NCBI RefSeq assembly: GCF_947499065.1
Contig: NZ_CANMMT010000001.1
Span: 620,001-684,000 of the forward strand
Source of the DNA: an uncultured Tenacibaculum sp.
Lineage (GTDB): Bacteria > Bacteroidota > Bacteroidia > Flavobacteriales > Flavobacteriaceae
Direction of reading: 5' to 3'
Length of the DNA: 64,000 bases
Below are positions 44,325 through 52,866 of the stretch, one piece after another; position 1 is the stretch's first letter; every line of letters begins with the position of its first letter. A program made the position numbers and the translations under genes. The notes under the pieces were generated by a model, which ran no database searches, had not been told where the DNA came from, and was given only the letters and a program-made list of their open reading frames with translations.

Positions 44325-44759
44325 TTAATGATTTATTTTTTTCCAATTTTTATCTGCACTATTTTTTAACTCATTGGCTCCTTCTTTTTGCCAAAGTTCA
44401 AGTGTATTGGTTCCCCAAGAATTATAAAATAAGTATAGTTTACCGTCTCTTATTTCAAAAGTCTTTGGATTAATACTTACTTTTTCTCCAGTTTTACCAA
44501 TAGCATATGCACAGTATCCACCGTATTGTGGTATATATTTTTTAGGATTTTGTTTAAATAAGTTTAAATTTTCTTGAGAGGAAAATCGAAAAGAAACACC
44601 ATCATACTTTGTTGTAATTTTTTTATTTCCTTTTACTGCTTTATTAGAAAAATAAGCAACTACATCATAACCGCTGGCTACAGCTCCTTTTTTAGTATTG
44701 TACTCCTGAGCAACTAATGCAGTTGATAGAAATACGAATAAAATCCATATTTTTTTCAT
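44325..44759 (-). CDS. Exported YHS-domain protein (copy 2)
   Basis: 144 residues with signal peptide KKIWILFVFLSTALVAQ. The YHS region is YNTKKGAVASGYDVVAYF...KYDGVSFRFSSQENLNLF...YIPQYGGYCAYAIG. One Cys (GGYCA) is conserved with its neighbour; the YHS family binds metals such as copper. It directly follows the first copy with 6 bp between, so they form one operon and probably arose by duplication. Confidence 0.87.
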   Translation of the reverse strand: MKKIWILFVFLSTALVAQEYNTKKGAVASGYDVVAYFSNKAVKGNKKITTKYDGVSFRFSSQENLNLFKQNPKKYIPQYGGYCAYAIGKTGEKVSINPKTFEIRDGKLYLFYNSWGTNTLELWQKEGANELKNSADKNWKKINH

Positions 44760-44765
44760 CGATTG

Positions 44766-45218
44766 TTATTTTTTATGCTTTAAAGTTTCCCAGTTTTTAT
44801 CACCTCTCATTTGTCTCTTTTTTACATCACCTTCTTGCCAATCGCCAAGTTTACTACCTATCCAAGAGCTGTAAAAAAGATATAGTTTACCATCACGTAT
44901 TTCATATACTTCAGGATCGATATACATTTTTTTATTTTTCTCAGCTATAGCATAAGCACAGTAACCACCGTATTGAGGAATATATTTTACTGGATTTTCT
45001 TTGAAAAGATTTAAATTTTTTTCTGAAGAGAATTTGAATTTAGTACCATCATATGTAGTTTGAAATTTCTTTTTACCTTCTAAAGGTTTTCCATCTTCAA
45101 AATATGATACTACATCAAAACCTTCGGCTACATAACCTTTTTTTGTATTATAATCAGTCTTTTGAGCTATTAAAACAGTAGAAACTGTAAGTAATAGAAG
45201 TGTAAGAATTTGTTTCAT
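44766..45218 (-). CDS. Exported YHS-domain protein (copy 1)
   Basis: 150 residues with signal peptide KQILTLLLLTVSTVLIAQ. Same blocks as copy 2 (YNTKKGYVAEGFDVVSYF, TYDGTKFKFSSEKNLNLF, YIPQYGGYCAYAI, EIRDGKLYLFYSSW, KNW near the end) over the whole mature length. Upstream gene of the pair; the two share more than the domain, including the C-terminal part, which argues for tandem duplication. Confidence 0.87.
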   Translation of the reverse strand: MKQILTLLLLTVSTVLIAQKTDYNTKKGYVAEGFDVVSYFEDGKPLEGKKKFQTTYDGTKFKFSSEKNLNLFKENPVKYIPQYGGYCAYAIAEKNKKMYIDPEVYEIRDGKLYLFYSSWIGSKLGDWQEGDVKKRQMRGDKNWETLKHKK

Positions 45219-45267
45219 CGTTTTTAAAATTTTTTAGATAGTCGATGAAAAAGATAGATAATTACAA

Positions 45268-46464
45268 TTAATTATTTTTTAATAAGCACCAAGGGTTTAA
45301 TATTTTCCCGTTTTTAATAGGAAGAATCTCACCAAATTGTAAAAAAACGAACTCACTTTGTTGAGGTTTTAAAAACACAAAATCATCAACATTTAAAGTT
45401 GTTTTTATGGGAGCGTTTATCATAGTCTGATTGGTTGAATTTCCAAACAAGTTATTTTCTTTAATGCCTTCAGGGTAATAATAATCTGCTTTCCAATAAC
45501 CACCGTAAATAAAGTAAGATTGTTTGTTTATTGAATTAAGTATATTTAAAATCCATTTATATTTTTCGATGCCTGGTATAGTAGTGTTTTTAAACTTTTT
45601 TAAAACAGGAGTTGCAATAAAAGAAGCAGCAGTAAAATCTTTTAAAGAAGGAATATCAAAAGTAGAAGGTTTTACAAGGCAAGAACCAATAGCAATGTCA
45701 TTAATTGGAGATTTTTTTGTTTTATGTAAATTTAAAGTGGGACTTCCGGCGCCGTTAAATGTTAAATCTTCCTTCCACAAAGAAGAAAATTTTTGTTCAA
45801 CTAATTGTTTGCATTGTTCATAAAAAGTATTGGCTTTTTGTAAAGCTTTTTTTTCTGATAAAATTATTTTAGGAAGTTTTACTACATGAGGATCATATCC
45901 CATAAAACCTGAGAATTCAACATAATCTTGATTTTCTTTTATCAGTTCTAGTCCTTCTTTTAATGATTCTATAGAGTCAAAACCACCTCGATGTAGTCCT
46001 ACATCAATTTCAATATTTAAACGAATTTTTTGCTGAAGCTGTTTTGCTAGATTAATGTATTCTTGTATTCTTTTTTTTGTATCTACCAACCATTGAATTT
46101 GTGTAAAAGGATTAAATCCATGATGATGTTGAGGTAAGTTTTGATAGAAAAAATGAGCCGTTTTAATAGGCATTGGTTTACCTAATAATATATCTTTTTG
46201 ATGGTCTAATTCAGATGATAAATGGGTTAAAAATGGTTGATGAAAAACCATTAATTTGTGAGTGTTTGTTTTTTGTAAAACATACTTAATTAAATCTAAA
46301 GAAGGTAAAGATTTTACAACAATTCTAAATTCAGCACCAGACCTTAAATTAGATTGTAAAGTAATTATATTTTTATCTAAAATATCCAAGTCTAACAATA
46401 AGCAAGGAATCGCTCTTTGGTAGTTTTTTAATTCTTTGTTTAGATTATTAAAATAAGCATCCAT
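45268..46464 (-). CDS. Alanine racemase-like (fold-type III PLP) protein
   Basis: 398 residues. N-terminal barrel of the alanine racemase/D-threonine aldolase type: PCLLLDLDILDKNI, then FRIVVKSLPSLDLI carrying the expected PLP lysine, then the middle barrel LNIEIDVGLHRGGF and FSGFMGYDPHV, and the C-terminal domain with GGYWKADYYYPEG. It starts directly at the end of the oxidase gene, so the two are translated from one transcript. Substrate unknown; a D-amino acid or beta-hydroxy amino acid is likely. Confidence 0.83.
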   Translation of the reverse strand: MDAYFNNLNKELKNYQRAIPCLLLDLDILDKNIITLQSNLRSGAEFRIVVKSLPSLDLIKYVLQKTNTHKLMVFHQPFLTHLSSELDHQKDILLGKPMPIKTAHFFYQNLPQHHHGFNPFTQIQWLVDTKKRIQEYINLAKQLQQKIRLNIEIDVGLHRGGFDSIESLKEGLELIKENQDYVEFSGFMGYDPHVVKLPKIILSEKKALQKANTFYEQCKQLVEQKFSSLWKEDLTFNGAGSPTLNLHKTKKSPINDIAIGSCLVKPSTFDIPSLKDFTAASFIATPVLKKFKNTTIPGIEKYKWILNILNSINKQSYFIYGGYWKADYYYPEGIKENNLFGNSTNQTMINAPIKTTLNVDDFVFLKPQQSEFVFLQFGEILPIKNGKILNPWCLLKNN

Positions 46465-47751
46465 TTATATACCGAATAAAGTTTTAATGTATGGGTTTAC
46501 AAATATGTTTTGAGGATCATGTTCTTTTCTTTTTTGTAAAAAAACATCAAACTTTGGATACATATTTATAACATCTTGAGTAGTAAAAGTGTTCATTTTT
46601 CCCCAATGAGGTCTTCCATTGTATGCTTTAAAAACCTCTTCTAAAGCAGCAAAATATGCTTTGTATTCTTTTTTATTATAGACATGGCAAGCTATATATG
46701 CCGAATCTCTACCATATGCTGGACTCATATAAACATCGTCTCCTTTTACCCATCGATTTTCAATAGGAAAATGAATATTGAATTTTTTAGAATTAACTAT
46801 TTTTTGAATGTCTTTAAAGGCGTCTTTATATGCTTCTGAAGGAATGTTATATTCCATTTCATGAAATTTAACCAACCTTTGAGTAGCATACACTTTATGA
46901 CTATAATATGTTTTTTTAACATTACTGATGCTAGCTGCTGTAATGTTTGCTACAGTTTTATTTTGTGAAGGAAATAGTTTTGCAAACTCACAAAAAACTT
47001 TAAAAACATAGTTCTCTAAAACGTATTCTGTCCAGTAATTGAAAAAATTAATTTTATCAGGTTCGGAATTTTCTACGATGTTAGATGTTTTAGTCCAAGC
47101 AGTATTTGTATAAGGAATCCAATAGAATTCGAAATTTCTATTTTGTGAATTTTTTTGATCTAAGCTGATTAAAACATCATTTAATTTTTCTTTTTTATTT
47201 TGAAGACTTAATTTATAAGCAGGAACACACTGTATAGTTATTTCAGTAATAATACCTAAACAACCCAAAGAAACTTGAGCAGCTTTAAATAATTCAACGT
47301 TATTGGTTTCAGAGCATTCAATAATTTCTCCTTTACCATTTACAAACTTCAAAGCAACAACTTGATTACTTATCGATTTTAAACCTACACCAGTTCCATG
47401 TGTCCCTGTGCTTATAGCTCCTGCTATGGATTGGACATTAATATCGCCCAAATTTTCCATAGCGAGTCCTTCTTTAAATAACAATTCTCCCAGTAACGAT
47501 AATTTTGTTCCAGCCTTAACTGTTGCTAGATTCTTTTCTTTATTTATAGCTACTTTTCCTTGATATTTATCTAAACTTATTAAAACCTCATTTGTACTAC
47601 ATAGGGGAGTAAATGAATGACCGGATCCAATAACACGTATTTTTTTATTATGCTGTATTGCTTTTAAAACCACATCTTGAATCTCTTCTTCTGAAGAAGG
47701 ATATATTATTTCTGATGGATTCCATTTTACGTTTCTTGACCAGTTTTTCAT
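46465..47751 (-). CDS. FAD-linked D-arabinono-1,4-lactone/alditol oxidase-like enzyme
   Basis: 428 residues. The FAD-binding PCMH domain: EIIYPSSEEEIQDVVLKAIQHN, IRVIGSGHSFTPLC (the GSGHS pattern of the covalent-FAD sugar oxidases), LGDINVQSIAGAISTGTHGTG, and the C-terminal ALO domain ending WGKMNTFTTQDVINMYPKFDVFL and DPQNIFVNPY. It oxidises a sugar lactone or alditol with O2. Middle gene of a TetR-oxidase-racemase-like operon, 7 bp behind the TetR gene. Confidence 0.88.
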   Translation of the reverse strand: MKNWSRNVKWNPSEIIYPSSEEEIQDVVLKAIQHNKKIRVIGSGHSFTPLCSTNEVLISLDKYQGKVAINKEKNLATVKAGTKLSLLGELLFKEGLAMENLGDINVQSIAGAISTGTHGTGVGLKSISNQVVALKFVNGKGEIIECSETNNVELFKAAQVSLGCLGIITEITIQCVPAYKLSLQNKKEKLNDVLISLDQKNSQNRNFEFYWIPYTNTAWTKTSNIVENSEPDKINFFNYWTEYVLENYVFKVFCEFAKLFPSQNKTVANITAASISNVKKTYYSHKVYATQRLVKFHEMEYNIPSEAYKDAFKDIQKIVNSKKFNIHFPIENRWVKGDDVYMSPAYGRDSAYIACHVYNKKEYKAYFAALEEVFKAYNGRPHWGKMNTFTTQDVINMYPKFDVFLQKRKEHDPQNIFVNPYIKTLFGI

Positions 47752-47758
47752 ACTAATT

Positions 47759-48364
47759 TTAGTTTGTTAATAGATTTATATAAGGTTGGATAACTTCATC
47801 AAATTTTTCCAATAAAAGCTCTTTACTGTTTTTTTCTAAAGTTGAATGATGGATAGCAAGACCTTCAATCATACTCATTAATTGTTGTGCTATTACAGAA
47901 GTAGAAAGTGTAATTGTTATTTCTTTTTTACTTATAGAAGTATAAATAATAGTTTCAATTTCCTTATGATAAGCATTTAAAGTTTCTATAATTTTTGTTC
48001 GTACAGTTTCATCTTCTTCACTTTCTAACTGAAATAAAAAATACCGACGAATAGGGAAGGAAAGACCTTGACCAGATTTTTCAACAAAGTCAATTAAATT
48101 AACAAAAAAGAGATACCTGTTTTTTATTCTTTTAATTAAAGTTTCATGAGAATCTTCAATTAAAAGATCTTCATACAGCTTAAAAAAGTATTCGTCTAAA
48201 GCTGCTAAATATATAGCATGTTTGCTTTTAAAGTGATGGTAAATGGCTCCTTTAGAAGAATTGGTAGCAACAATAATATCGTTTAAACTGGTTTTTTTAT
48301 AACCTTTATTTAAAAATAAAGTAAAAGCAGTTGTAACTATTTTTTCTCTTCCTTGTTTAGCCAT
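47759..48364 (-). CDS. TetR-family transcriptional regulator
   Basis: 201 residues from ATG 48364 (a 13-residue longer frame is not typical). The N-terminal helix-turn-helix is KIVTTAFTLFLNKGYKKTSL, then DIIVATNSSKGAIYHHFKSKHAIYLAAL, as in the family. The C-terminal ligand domain is helical (FPIRRYFLFQLESEED and SVIAQQLMSMIEGLAI). The upstream palindrome at 48403-48426 is the likely operator and it probably represses its own operon. Confidence 0.92.
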   Translation of the reverse strand: MAKQGREKIVTTAFTLFLNKGYKKTSLNDIIVATNSSKGAIYHHFKSKHAIYLAALDEYFFKLYEDLLIEDSHETLIKRIKNRYLFFVNLIDFVEKSGQGLSFPIRRYFLFQLESEEDETVRTKIIETLNAYHKEIETIIYTSISKKEITITLSTSVIAQQLMSMIEGLAIHHSTLEKNSKELLLEKFDEVIQPYINLLTN

Positions 48365-48402
48365 TATAAACTGTAATTTCCTCAAATATAGAGAAAAAAA
48401 CA

Positions 48403-48426
48403 AAAACAGACCAATTGGTTTGTTTT
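48403..48426. promoter_or_regulatory. TetR operator-like palindrome
   Basis: A 24-bp palindrome, 11 of 12 pairs matching, with the core ACCAATTGGT, 38 bp upstream of the TetR start. It overlaps the end of the LuxE-like gene. Confidence 0.8.
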
Positions 48427-49412
48427 TATAAAACCATTAAATTACAACCACGTATATCAGAATTATCGAATCGGCCAATAATTTCAAAGCTATTATCAGG
48501 ATATACTTTTCCTAAATCTTGAGTAGCAATAAAAGAACAAGAATTGTAGTTTGCTAAATCAATTACATTAATACCACCAGATGTTCCTTTTGGTAAAGTT
48601 GTAAGTGGATCTTCAGTATCTCTAGTTAAAATTTGCATCCATGGAGGACAGTTAAATATACCATTCCCTTTTGAATATCCTTGACTTAATAGTTCTGTCA
48701 TTCCATATTCTGAATGAATTTTTTCCACACCAAAACCTTTTCCTAAAATTTGATGTAATTCATTTCTAATAAGTTCTTTTCTTCTACCTTTCATTCCACC
48801 AGTTTCCATTATGATGGTATTACTAAGTTCAAAATCGTATTGCTCAATCAAATCTAATAAAGCAAAAGAAACTCCAATTAATAGTACTTTTTCACCCTTT
48901 TTATCTAGTTCCTTAAGTTTTTTAGCGAGTTCAGATAAATTGTTGAGATAAAAACCACTTTCAGGTTGTTTTGATTGTTTAATTAAATCATCAACCATGT
49001 AAATCAAAGAAGAACCTTTTCTTTCTAAATAATTGGGTAATAAAGCTAAAACTGTATAGTCTTCAATATTACCATAGAAATATTCAAAGCCTTTTAAATA
49101 ACTAGTTTCATACCATGATAAATCGGTTACCAAATGTTTACTAGTAACACTTCCTGTAGTACCAGAACTAGAAAAAGTTTCTTGAATTTCATCTGTAGAT
49201 GAAAGTACATTTCTAGTTTTAAAAAACTGAATAGGTAAAAAAGGAATTTGTTCAATTGTTTGTACATCTGAGGGATGTATGTATAATAAATCACAAAATG
49301 AACGATATACCTTGTTGTTTTTAAACTGATGTTTAAAAACATTTAAAGCTACGTTGTTAAATTCTTCTCTGGATTGTATGTTGAAAACTTGATCTTTCAT
49401 AAACTTTGACAA
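48426..49412 (-). CDS. LuxE/PaaK-family acyl-activating-like protein
   Basis: 328 residues. The phosphate-binding motif ETFSSSGTTGSVTSKH (around residue 80-95) and the block EKIHSEYGMTELLSQGYSKG are those of LuxE acyl-protein synthetases and phenylacetate-CoA ligases; the C-terminus has IIGRFDNSDIRGCNLMVL. No other lux gene (luxC, luxD, luxA/B) is adjacent, so light production should not be inferred. In flavobacteria such genes often stand alone near surface polysaccharide or lipid genes. Confidence 0.85.
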   Translation of the reverse strand: MSKFMKDQVFNIQSREEFNNVALNVFKHQFKNNKVYRSFCDLLYIHPSDVQTIEQIPFLPIQFFKTRNVLSSTDEIQETFSSSGTTGSVTSKHLVTDLSWYETSYLKGFEYFYGNIEDYTVLALLPNYLERKGSSLIYMVDDLIKQSKQPESGFYLNNLSELAKKLKELDKKGEKVLLIGVSFALLDLIEQYDFELSNTIIMETGGMKGRRKELIRNELHQILGKGFGVEKIHSEYGMTELLSQGYSKGNGIFNCPPWMQILTRDTEDPLTTLPKGTSGGINVIDLANYNSCSFIATQDLGKVYPDNSFEIIGRFDNSDIRGCNLMVL

Positions 49413-49474
49413 AAATAATAGTATTTAACGCAACCTTTTTAATTTTTCTTCATCTAGTAATAAAAGAAGAACAT

Positions 49475-49825
49475 ATGAAGAGTATTTATTGGTTAAAAAT
49501 TATTGTAATAACTTTATTATTAACGTCCTGTATATCGAATCAAAATAATTATGATAAAACAATATTAGTTGCTTCAAAAAAATTGAACTGTACCGGAGTA
49601 GGAACTCAAAAATGTTTATTAGTTAAAGAAACTACAGGGAAAAATTGGGAATATTTTTATGATACTATAGAAGGATTTAATTATGAAGAAGGTTTTGAAT
49701 ATGTACTGGAAGTTTCTGAAAAAGAAGTTTCACCATTACCAGCTGATGCTTCAGCTATTAAGATTGTTCTAGTAAAAATTGTTTCTAAAATTAAAAAAGA
49801 CTCAGAAAATTTACCAAGTGACTAA
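49475..49825 (+). CDS. DUF4377-type lipoprotein
   Basis: 116 residues from ATG 49475; a frame extended upstream gives a 23-residue tail that is not part of a signal. Signal KSIYWLKIIVITLLLTSC with lipobox Cys. Mature part has NCTGVGTQKCLLVKE (two Cys) and WEYFYDTIEGFNYEEGFEYVLEV, the pattern I recall for DUF4377. First gene of the putative sigma cassette 49.5-52.8 kb, 12 bp before the next lipoprotein. Confidence 0.72.
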   Translation: MKSIYWLKIIVITLLLTSCISNQNNYDKTILVASKKLNCTGVGTQKCLLVKETTGKNWEYFYDTIEGFNYEEGFEYVLEVSEKEVSPLPADASAIKIVLVKIVSKIKKDSENLPSD

Positions 49826-49837
49826 AAAATAAAAATT

Positions 49838-50533
49838 ATGAAAAAAATTTATGTATTAATCTTGTTTATAGTAATCTCATCTTGTCAAAAGAATGATGAA
49901 ATATTTATTAATCCTGAAAATTTATTGTTAGGAAGTTGGACAAATTCTGTATATGATTCGGAATCAGAGACTACTACTTTTGAGCGTGTTTACCAATTAC
50001 CAAGTGAACAGTATGGTGTTTTATTTGAAAGAGATGGAAGTTTTATAACTAGAACATCAGGATTTTGTGGAACACCTCCATTAACATTTTACAACACAAA
50101 AGGAAGTTTTTTATTAGAAAATAAAATAATTAAAGTGACATCTCAAGAGTTTCCATTGAGTTTTAATTGGGAAATTGTTTTATTGGATGAAAAAAAATTG
50201 GTTATAAAAAGAACATTAACAAATCAAGAAAAAGACTATCAAAAGTTAATGATTTTATTTTCAGAAATAGAAACGTTGGCAAGAAGTGTTTCTTGTACAG
50301 ACAGTAATGAGTGGAGTTTTACGGGTTATGGAACAAAAGCTTGTGGCGGTTTTCAAGGATATATAGCGTATTCAAATAAAATAAATGTATCTGATTTTTT
50401 AGAAAAAGTTACAACGTACACGAAAAAAGAAGATGAGTACAATAAAAAATGGAACATTGTTTCGAATTGTAGTGTTCCTTCAAAACCATCAGAAGTAAAT
50501 TGTGTAAACGGATTACCTGTGTTCAAATATTAA
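49838..50533 (+). CDS. Lipoprotein, lipocalin-like plus Cys-rich tail
   Basis: 231 residues. Signal KKIYVLILFIVISSC; lipid site Cys16. A lipocalin-like start (NLLLGSWTNSVYDSE) is followed by beta strands; the last 70 residues contain NEWSFTGYGTKACGGFQGYIAYS, and a Cys pair in VSNCSVPSKPSEVNCVNGLP. I recall similar tails in other Bacteroidota lipoproteins without a known role. Upstream of the sigma factor gene. Confidence 0.7.
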   Translation: MKKIYVLILFIVISSCQKNDEIFINPENLLLGSWTNSVYDSESETTTFERVYQLPSEQYGVLFERDGSFITRTSGFCGTPPLTFYNTKGSFLLENKIIKVTSQEFPLSFNWEIVLLDEKKLVIKRTLTNQEKDYQKLMILFSEIETLARSVSCTDSNEWSFTGYGTKACGGFQGYIAYSNKINVSDFLEKVTTYTKKEDEYNKKWNIVSNCSVPSKPSEVNCVNGLPVFKY

Positions 50534-50549
50534 TTATTTTTAGTAAAAT

Positions 50550-51101
50550 ATTAAACGCATCAACCTAAAAGAACTTATACAAAAGTGTTGCCAAAATGAT
50601 ATAAAGGCACAAGCAAAAGTTTATCAAATTTTTGCTAAGAAATTGTTTGGTGTATGTTTAAAATATTCTAAAAATTATGAGGATGCAGAAGATACTTTAC
50701 AAGATAGTTTCTTAATAATTTTTAAGAAAATAAATAAATATAAAGGCAATGGATCTTTTGAGGGATGGATGAAACGAATTGTTATTAATGAAGCAATACA
50801 AAAATATAGGAGAAAATCACCGTTAAGAATTGTTAAAGAGGAGATTATAGAAGATTCCGAAGATGAAATAATGGTTAATGAAAGCTCTTTAAATGTTGAT
50901 TTTTTATTAAATATAATTCAACAGTTACCAGATAGGTACAGACTAGTTTTTAATTTATATGTTTTAGATAATTATTCACATAAAGAAATAGCAAAGTTAT
51001 TAGAAATATCAGAAGGGACATCTAAATCAAACTTATCTCGAGCAAGGAAGTTATTAAAAAAGCAAATAGAAAAACATTATCAAAAACAAAAGGAAGCATA
51101 G
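50550..51101 (+). CDS. ECF-type RNA polymerase sigma factor, probable ATT start
   Basis: Sigma-70 family extracytoplasmic-function factor. Region 2 reads LFGVCLKYSKNYEDAEDTLQDSF with GSFEGWMKRIVINEAIQKYRR; region 4 reads LLNIIQQLPDRYRLVFNLYVLDNYSHKEIAKLLEISEGTSKSNLSRA. The only conventional start is TTG 50643, which would cut region 2.1. Translating upstream to the stop at 50544 gives INLKELIQKCCQNDIKAQAK, exactly the family's N-terminus, and the first codon of that part is ATT at 50550. A rare ATT start (or a sequence error) is the best reading. The next gene starts right after the stop (TAG|ATG). Confidence 0.85.
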   Translation: MKRINLKELIQKCCQNDIKAQAKVYQIFAKKLFGVCLKYSKNYEDAEDTLQDSFLIIFKKINKYKGNGSFEGWMKRIVINEAIQKYRRKSPLRIVKEEIIEDSEDEIMVNESSLNVDFLLNIIQQLPDRYRLVFNLYVLDNYSHKEIAKLLEISEGTSKSNLSRARKLLKKQIEKHYQKQKEA

Positions 51102-52430
51102 ATGGATGATTATAAAGACATAGATCGACTGTTTCAAGAAAAGCTTGAAAATTTTGAGACTACTCCAAATCCAGAAATTTGGGAAGCTATCGAATCAAAA
51201 CTTCAGAAGAAGAAGAAAAGACGTATTGTTCCTTTTTGGTGGTATAGCGGTATTGCAGGAGTTTTAATAATTGGAATGCTGTTTTTTTATAATAAAGATG
51301 AGAAAGAACCAATTAGAACATTTGATGATGTTCCAGTAATTGTAGAAGAGAAAAAAGAAGAACAAAAAGAAATCAATTTTAAAGATATACCTCAAATAGA
51401 TAAAGATACAGTTCAAACAGAATTAGTGTACAAGGAAACTAATAATTTAGAGATTTTAGAAAACAAAAAAAGAAGAAGAAATAAAAAACAGCTTAAACCT
51501 CTTAATGAAGATGCTGTTATAGTATTAGCTAAAGAAAAAGTAAGTAAGGATAGTAAGAAAGGGTTATTGTCTGATAAAAAAATTGCTTTGAAAAAGATTT
51601 TTTCTGAAAAAGAAAAGGAAGAAATAATAGCACATAATGATAGTGTGTTTAAAAAAGAAACAAAAAAAGATTTTTTAGCAGAAGTGTCTAAATTAGAGAA
51701 TATTAAAGAAGAAAAAGAAATTGAAAAAAAATGGTCAGTTACGCCAACTATTGCAATTCTTAATTCAAATTCATTTTCTAAAACATCTCCTCTAGATAAA
51801 AGTTTTGATTCTAATACAAGTGGAGATAATTCAGTTGCCTATGGTGTTAGAGTTAATTATAAACTAAACAATAAATGGTCTTTACAAACAGGATTTTTTA
51901 AGAGAAATATAGATTTTTCTACCAATAACCTTTCTGTTGTTTCTAATGTTTCTGGAAGTAATTTAAAAAATCTGAATTATAATTCAGGAATATCGTTTGT
52001 TGTTATAAATAATAGCGGACTCTCAAGTGATTCAATGGTTTTACAATCAATAAACATAGTAGATAAAAACGTTAATTTAAAACAAACTTTTGGATATATA
52101 GAAATACCTCTTGAGGTTAAATATACATTAATAGAAAAGCAAAAATTTAATACCAAATTAGTATCAGGTTTTAGTACATTATTTTTAAATAATAACGCTA
52201 TTTTATTAGAAAGAAATAATGAAAGTAGTAGTATTGGAAGAGCAACTAATTTAAACACTATTAATTTTAGTGGAAATTTGGGTATTGATTTTAATTATTC
52301 ATTGAACAGTAAATTAAACCTTAATATTACGCCAATGTTTAAAATACAAATGAATACATTTTCTAATACAGCAAATGGTTTTCAACCATACACTATCGGA
52401 ATATACAGTGGACTATCATATAAATTTTAA
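51102..52430 (+). CDS. Membrane anti-sigma-like protein with C-terminal beta barrel
   Basis: 442 residues. A cytoplasmic N-terminus (DRLFQEKLENFETTPNPEIW) comes before one transmembrane helix (VPFWWYSGIAGVLIIGMLFFY, about 45-65). A long Lys/Glu linker follows, then a C-terminal region of alternating strands (VAYGVRVNYKLNNKWSLQTGFFKR, FGYIEIPLEVKYTLI, GIYSGLSYKF at the very end) as in OMP_b-brl proteins. Such TM plus barrel proteins next to ECF sigma factors are common in Bacteroidota. It could act as anti-sigma, or as an envelope sensor. Confidence 0.8.
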   Translation: MDDYKDIDRLFQEKLENFETTPNPEIWEAIESKLQKKKKRRIVPFWWYSGIAGVLIIGMLFFYNKDEKEPIRTFDDVPVIVEEKKEEQKEINFKDIPQIDKDTVQTELVYKETNNLEILENKKRRRNKKQLKPLNEDAVIVLAKEKVSKDSKKGLLSDKKIALKKIFSEKEKEEIIAHNDSVFKKETKKDFLAEVSKLENIKEEKEIEKKWSVTPTIAILNSNSFSKTSPLDKSFDSNTSGDNSVAYGVRVNYKLNNKWSLQTGFFKRNIDFSTNNLSVVSNVSGSNLKNLNYNSGISFVVINNSGLSSDSMVLQSINIVDKNVNLKQTFGYIEIPLEVKYTLIEKQKFNTKLVSGFSTLFLNNNAILLERNNESSSIGRATNLNTINFSGNLGIDFNYSLNSKLNLNITPMFKIQMNTFSNTANGFQPYTIGIYSGLSYKF

Positions 52431-52442
52431 AAAACGAGAACA

Positions 52443-52838
52443 ATGAGAAAATTAATTTTAATTATTTTCACTATAGTGCTAGCATCATGTAGTGTAGATG
52501 ATACAAATTATCAAATTAAATTACTTACAATAAAAGAATCTACAGTACCACCAAGTTTTAAATTCGGAGAAGTTGATACTGTAAAGGTGGTGTATGATTT
52601 ACCAAATTCATGCCATGGATTTCATAGCTTATATTATCAATATCAGGATACAACGAGGATAATAGCTATTAGAGCTCTTGAGATTTTAGACAAAAATTGT
52701 ACACAAGCTACAATAGAAAGAGAGTTAAAAATACCAGTTAGAATATCTCAGAAGGAAGATTATTTATTTAAATTTTGGAAAGGAAAAGATAATGATGGAA
52801 AAGATATTTTTGAAGAAAAAGCAGTTCCAGTAAATTAA
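52443..52838 (+). CDS. Lipoprotein of unknown function
   Basis: 131 residues with lipoprotein signal RKLILIIFTIVLASC, Cys16. The mature part is mostly beta (KFGEVDTVKVVYDLPNSCHGFHSLYYQYQDT) and contains two more Cys. I do not recognise it. It is 12 bp behind the anti-sigma-like gene and closes the cassette, followed by a terminator. Confidence 0.75.
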   Translation: MRKLILIIFTIVLASCSVDDTNYQIKLLTIKESTVPPSFKFGEVDTVKVVYDLPNSCHGFHSLYYQYQDTTRIIAIRALEILDKNCTQATIERELKIPVRISQKEDYLFKFWKGKDNDGKDIFEEKAVPVN

Positions 52839-52866
52839 AAAAAAGAGGTTTTAAACCTCTTTTTTA
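52837..52866. terminator. Bidirectional terminator
   Basis: AAAAAGAGGTTT/AAACCTCTTTTT stem, between the lipoprotein and the convergent peptidase gene. Confidence 0.9.

Noticed and set aside
47392..47405. GTTCCATGTGTCCC, similar to the parS-like elements
   Set aside because: Only the left half matches; the right half (GTCCC) breaks the palindrome, and it lies in the coding region for the conserved GTGVG segment of the oxidase.
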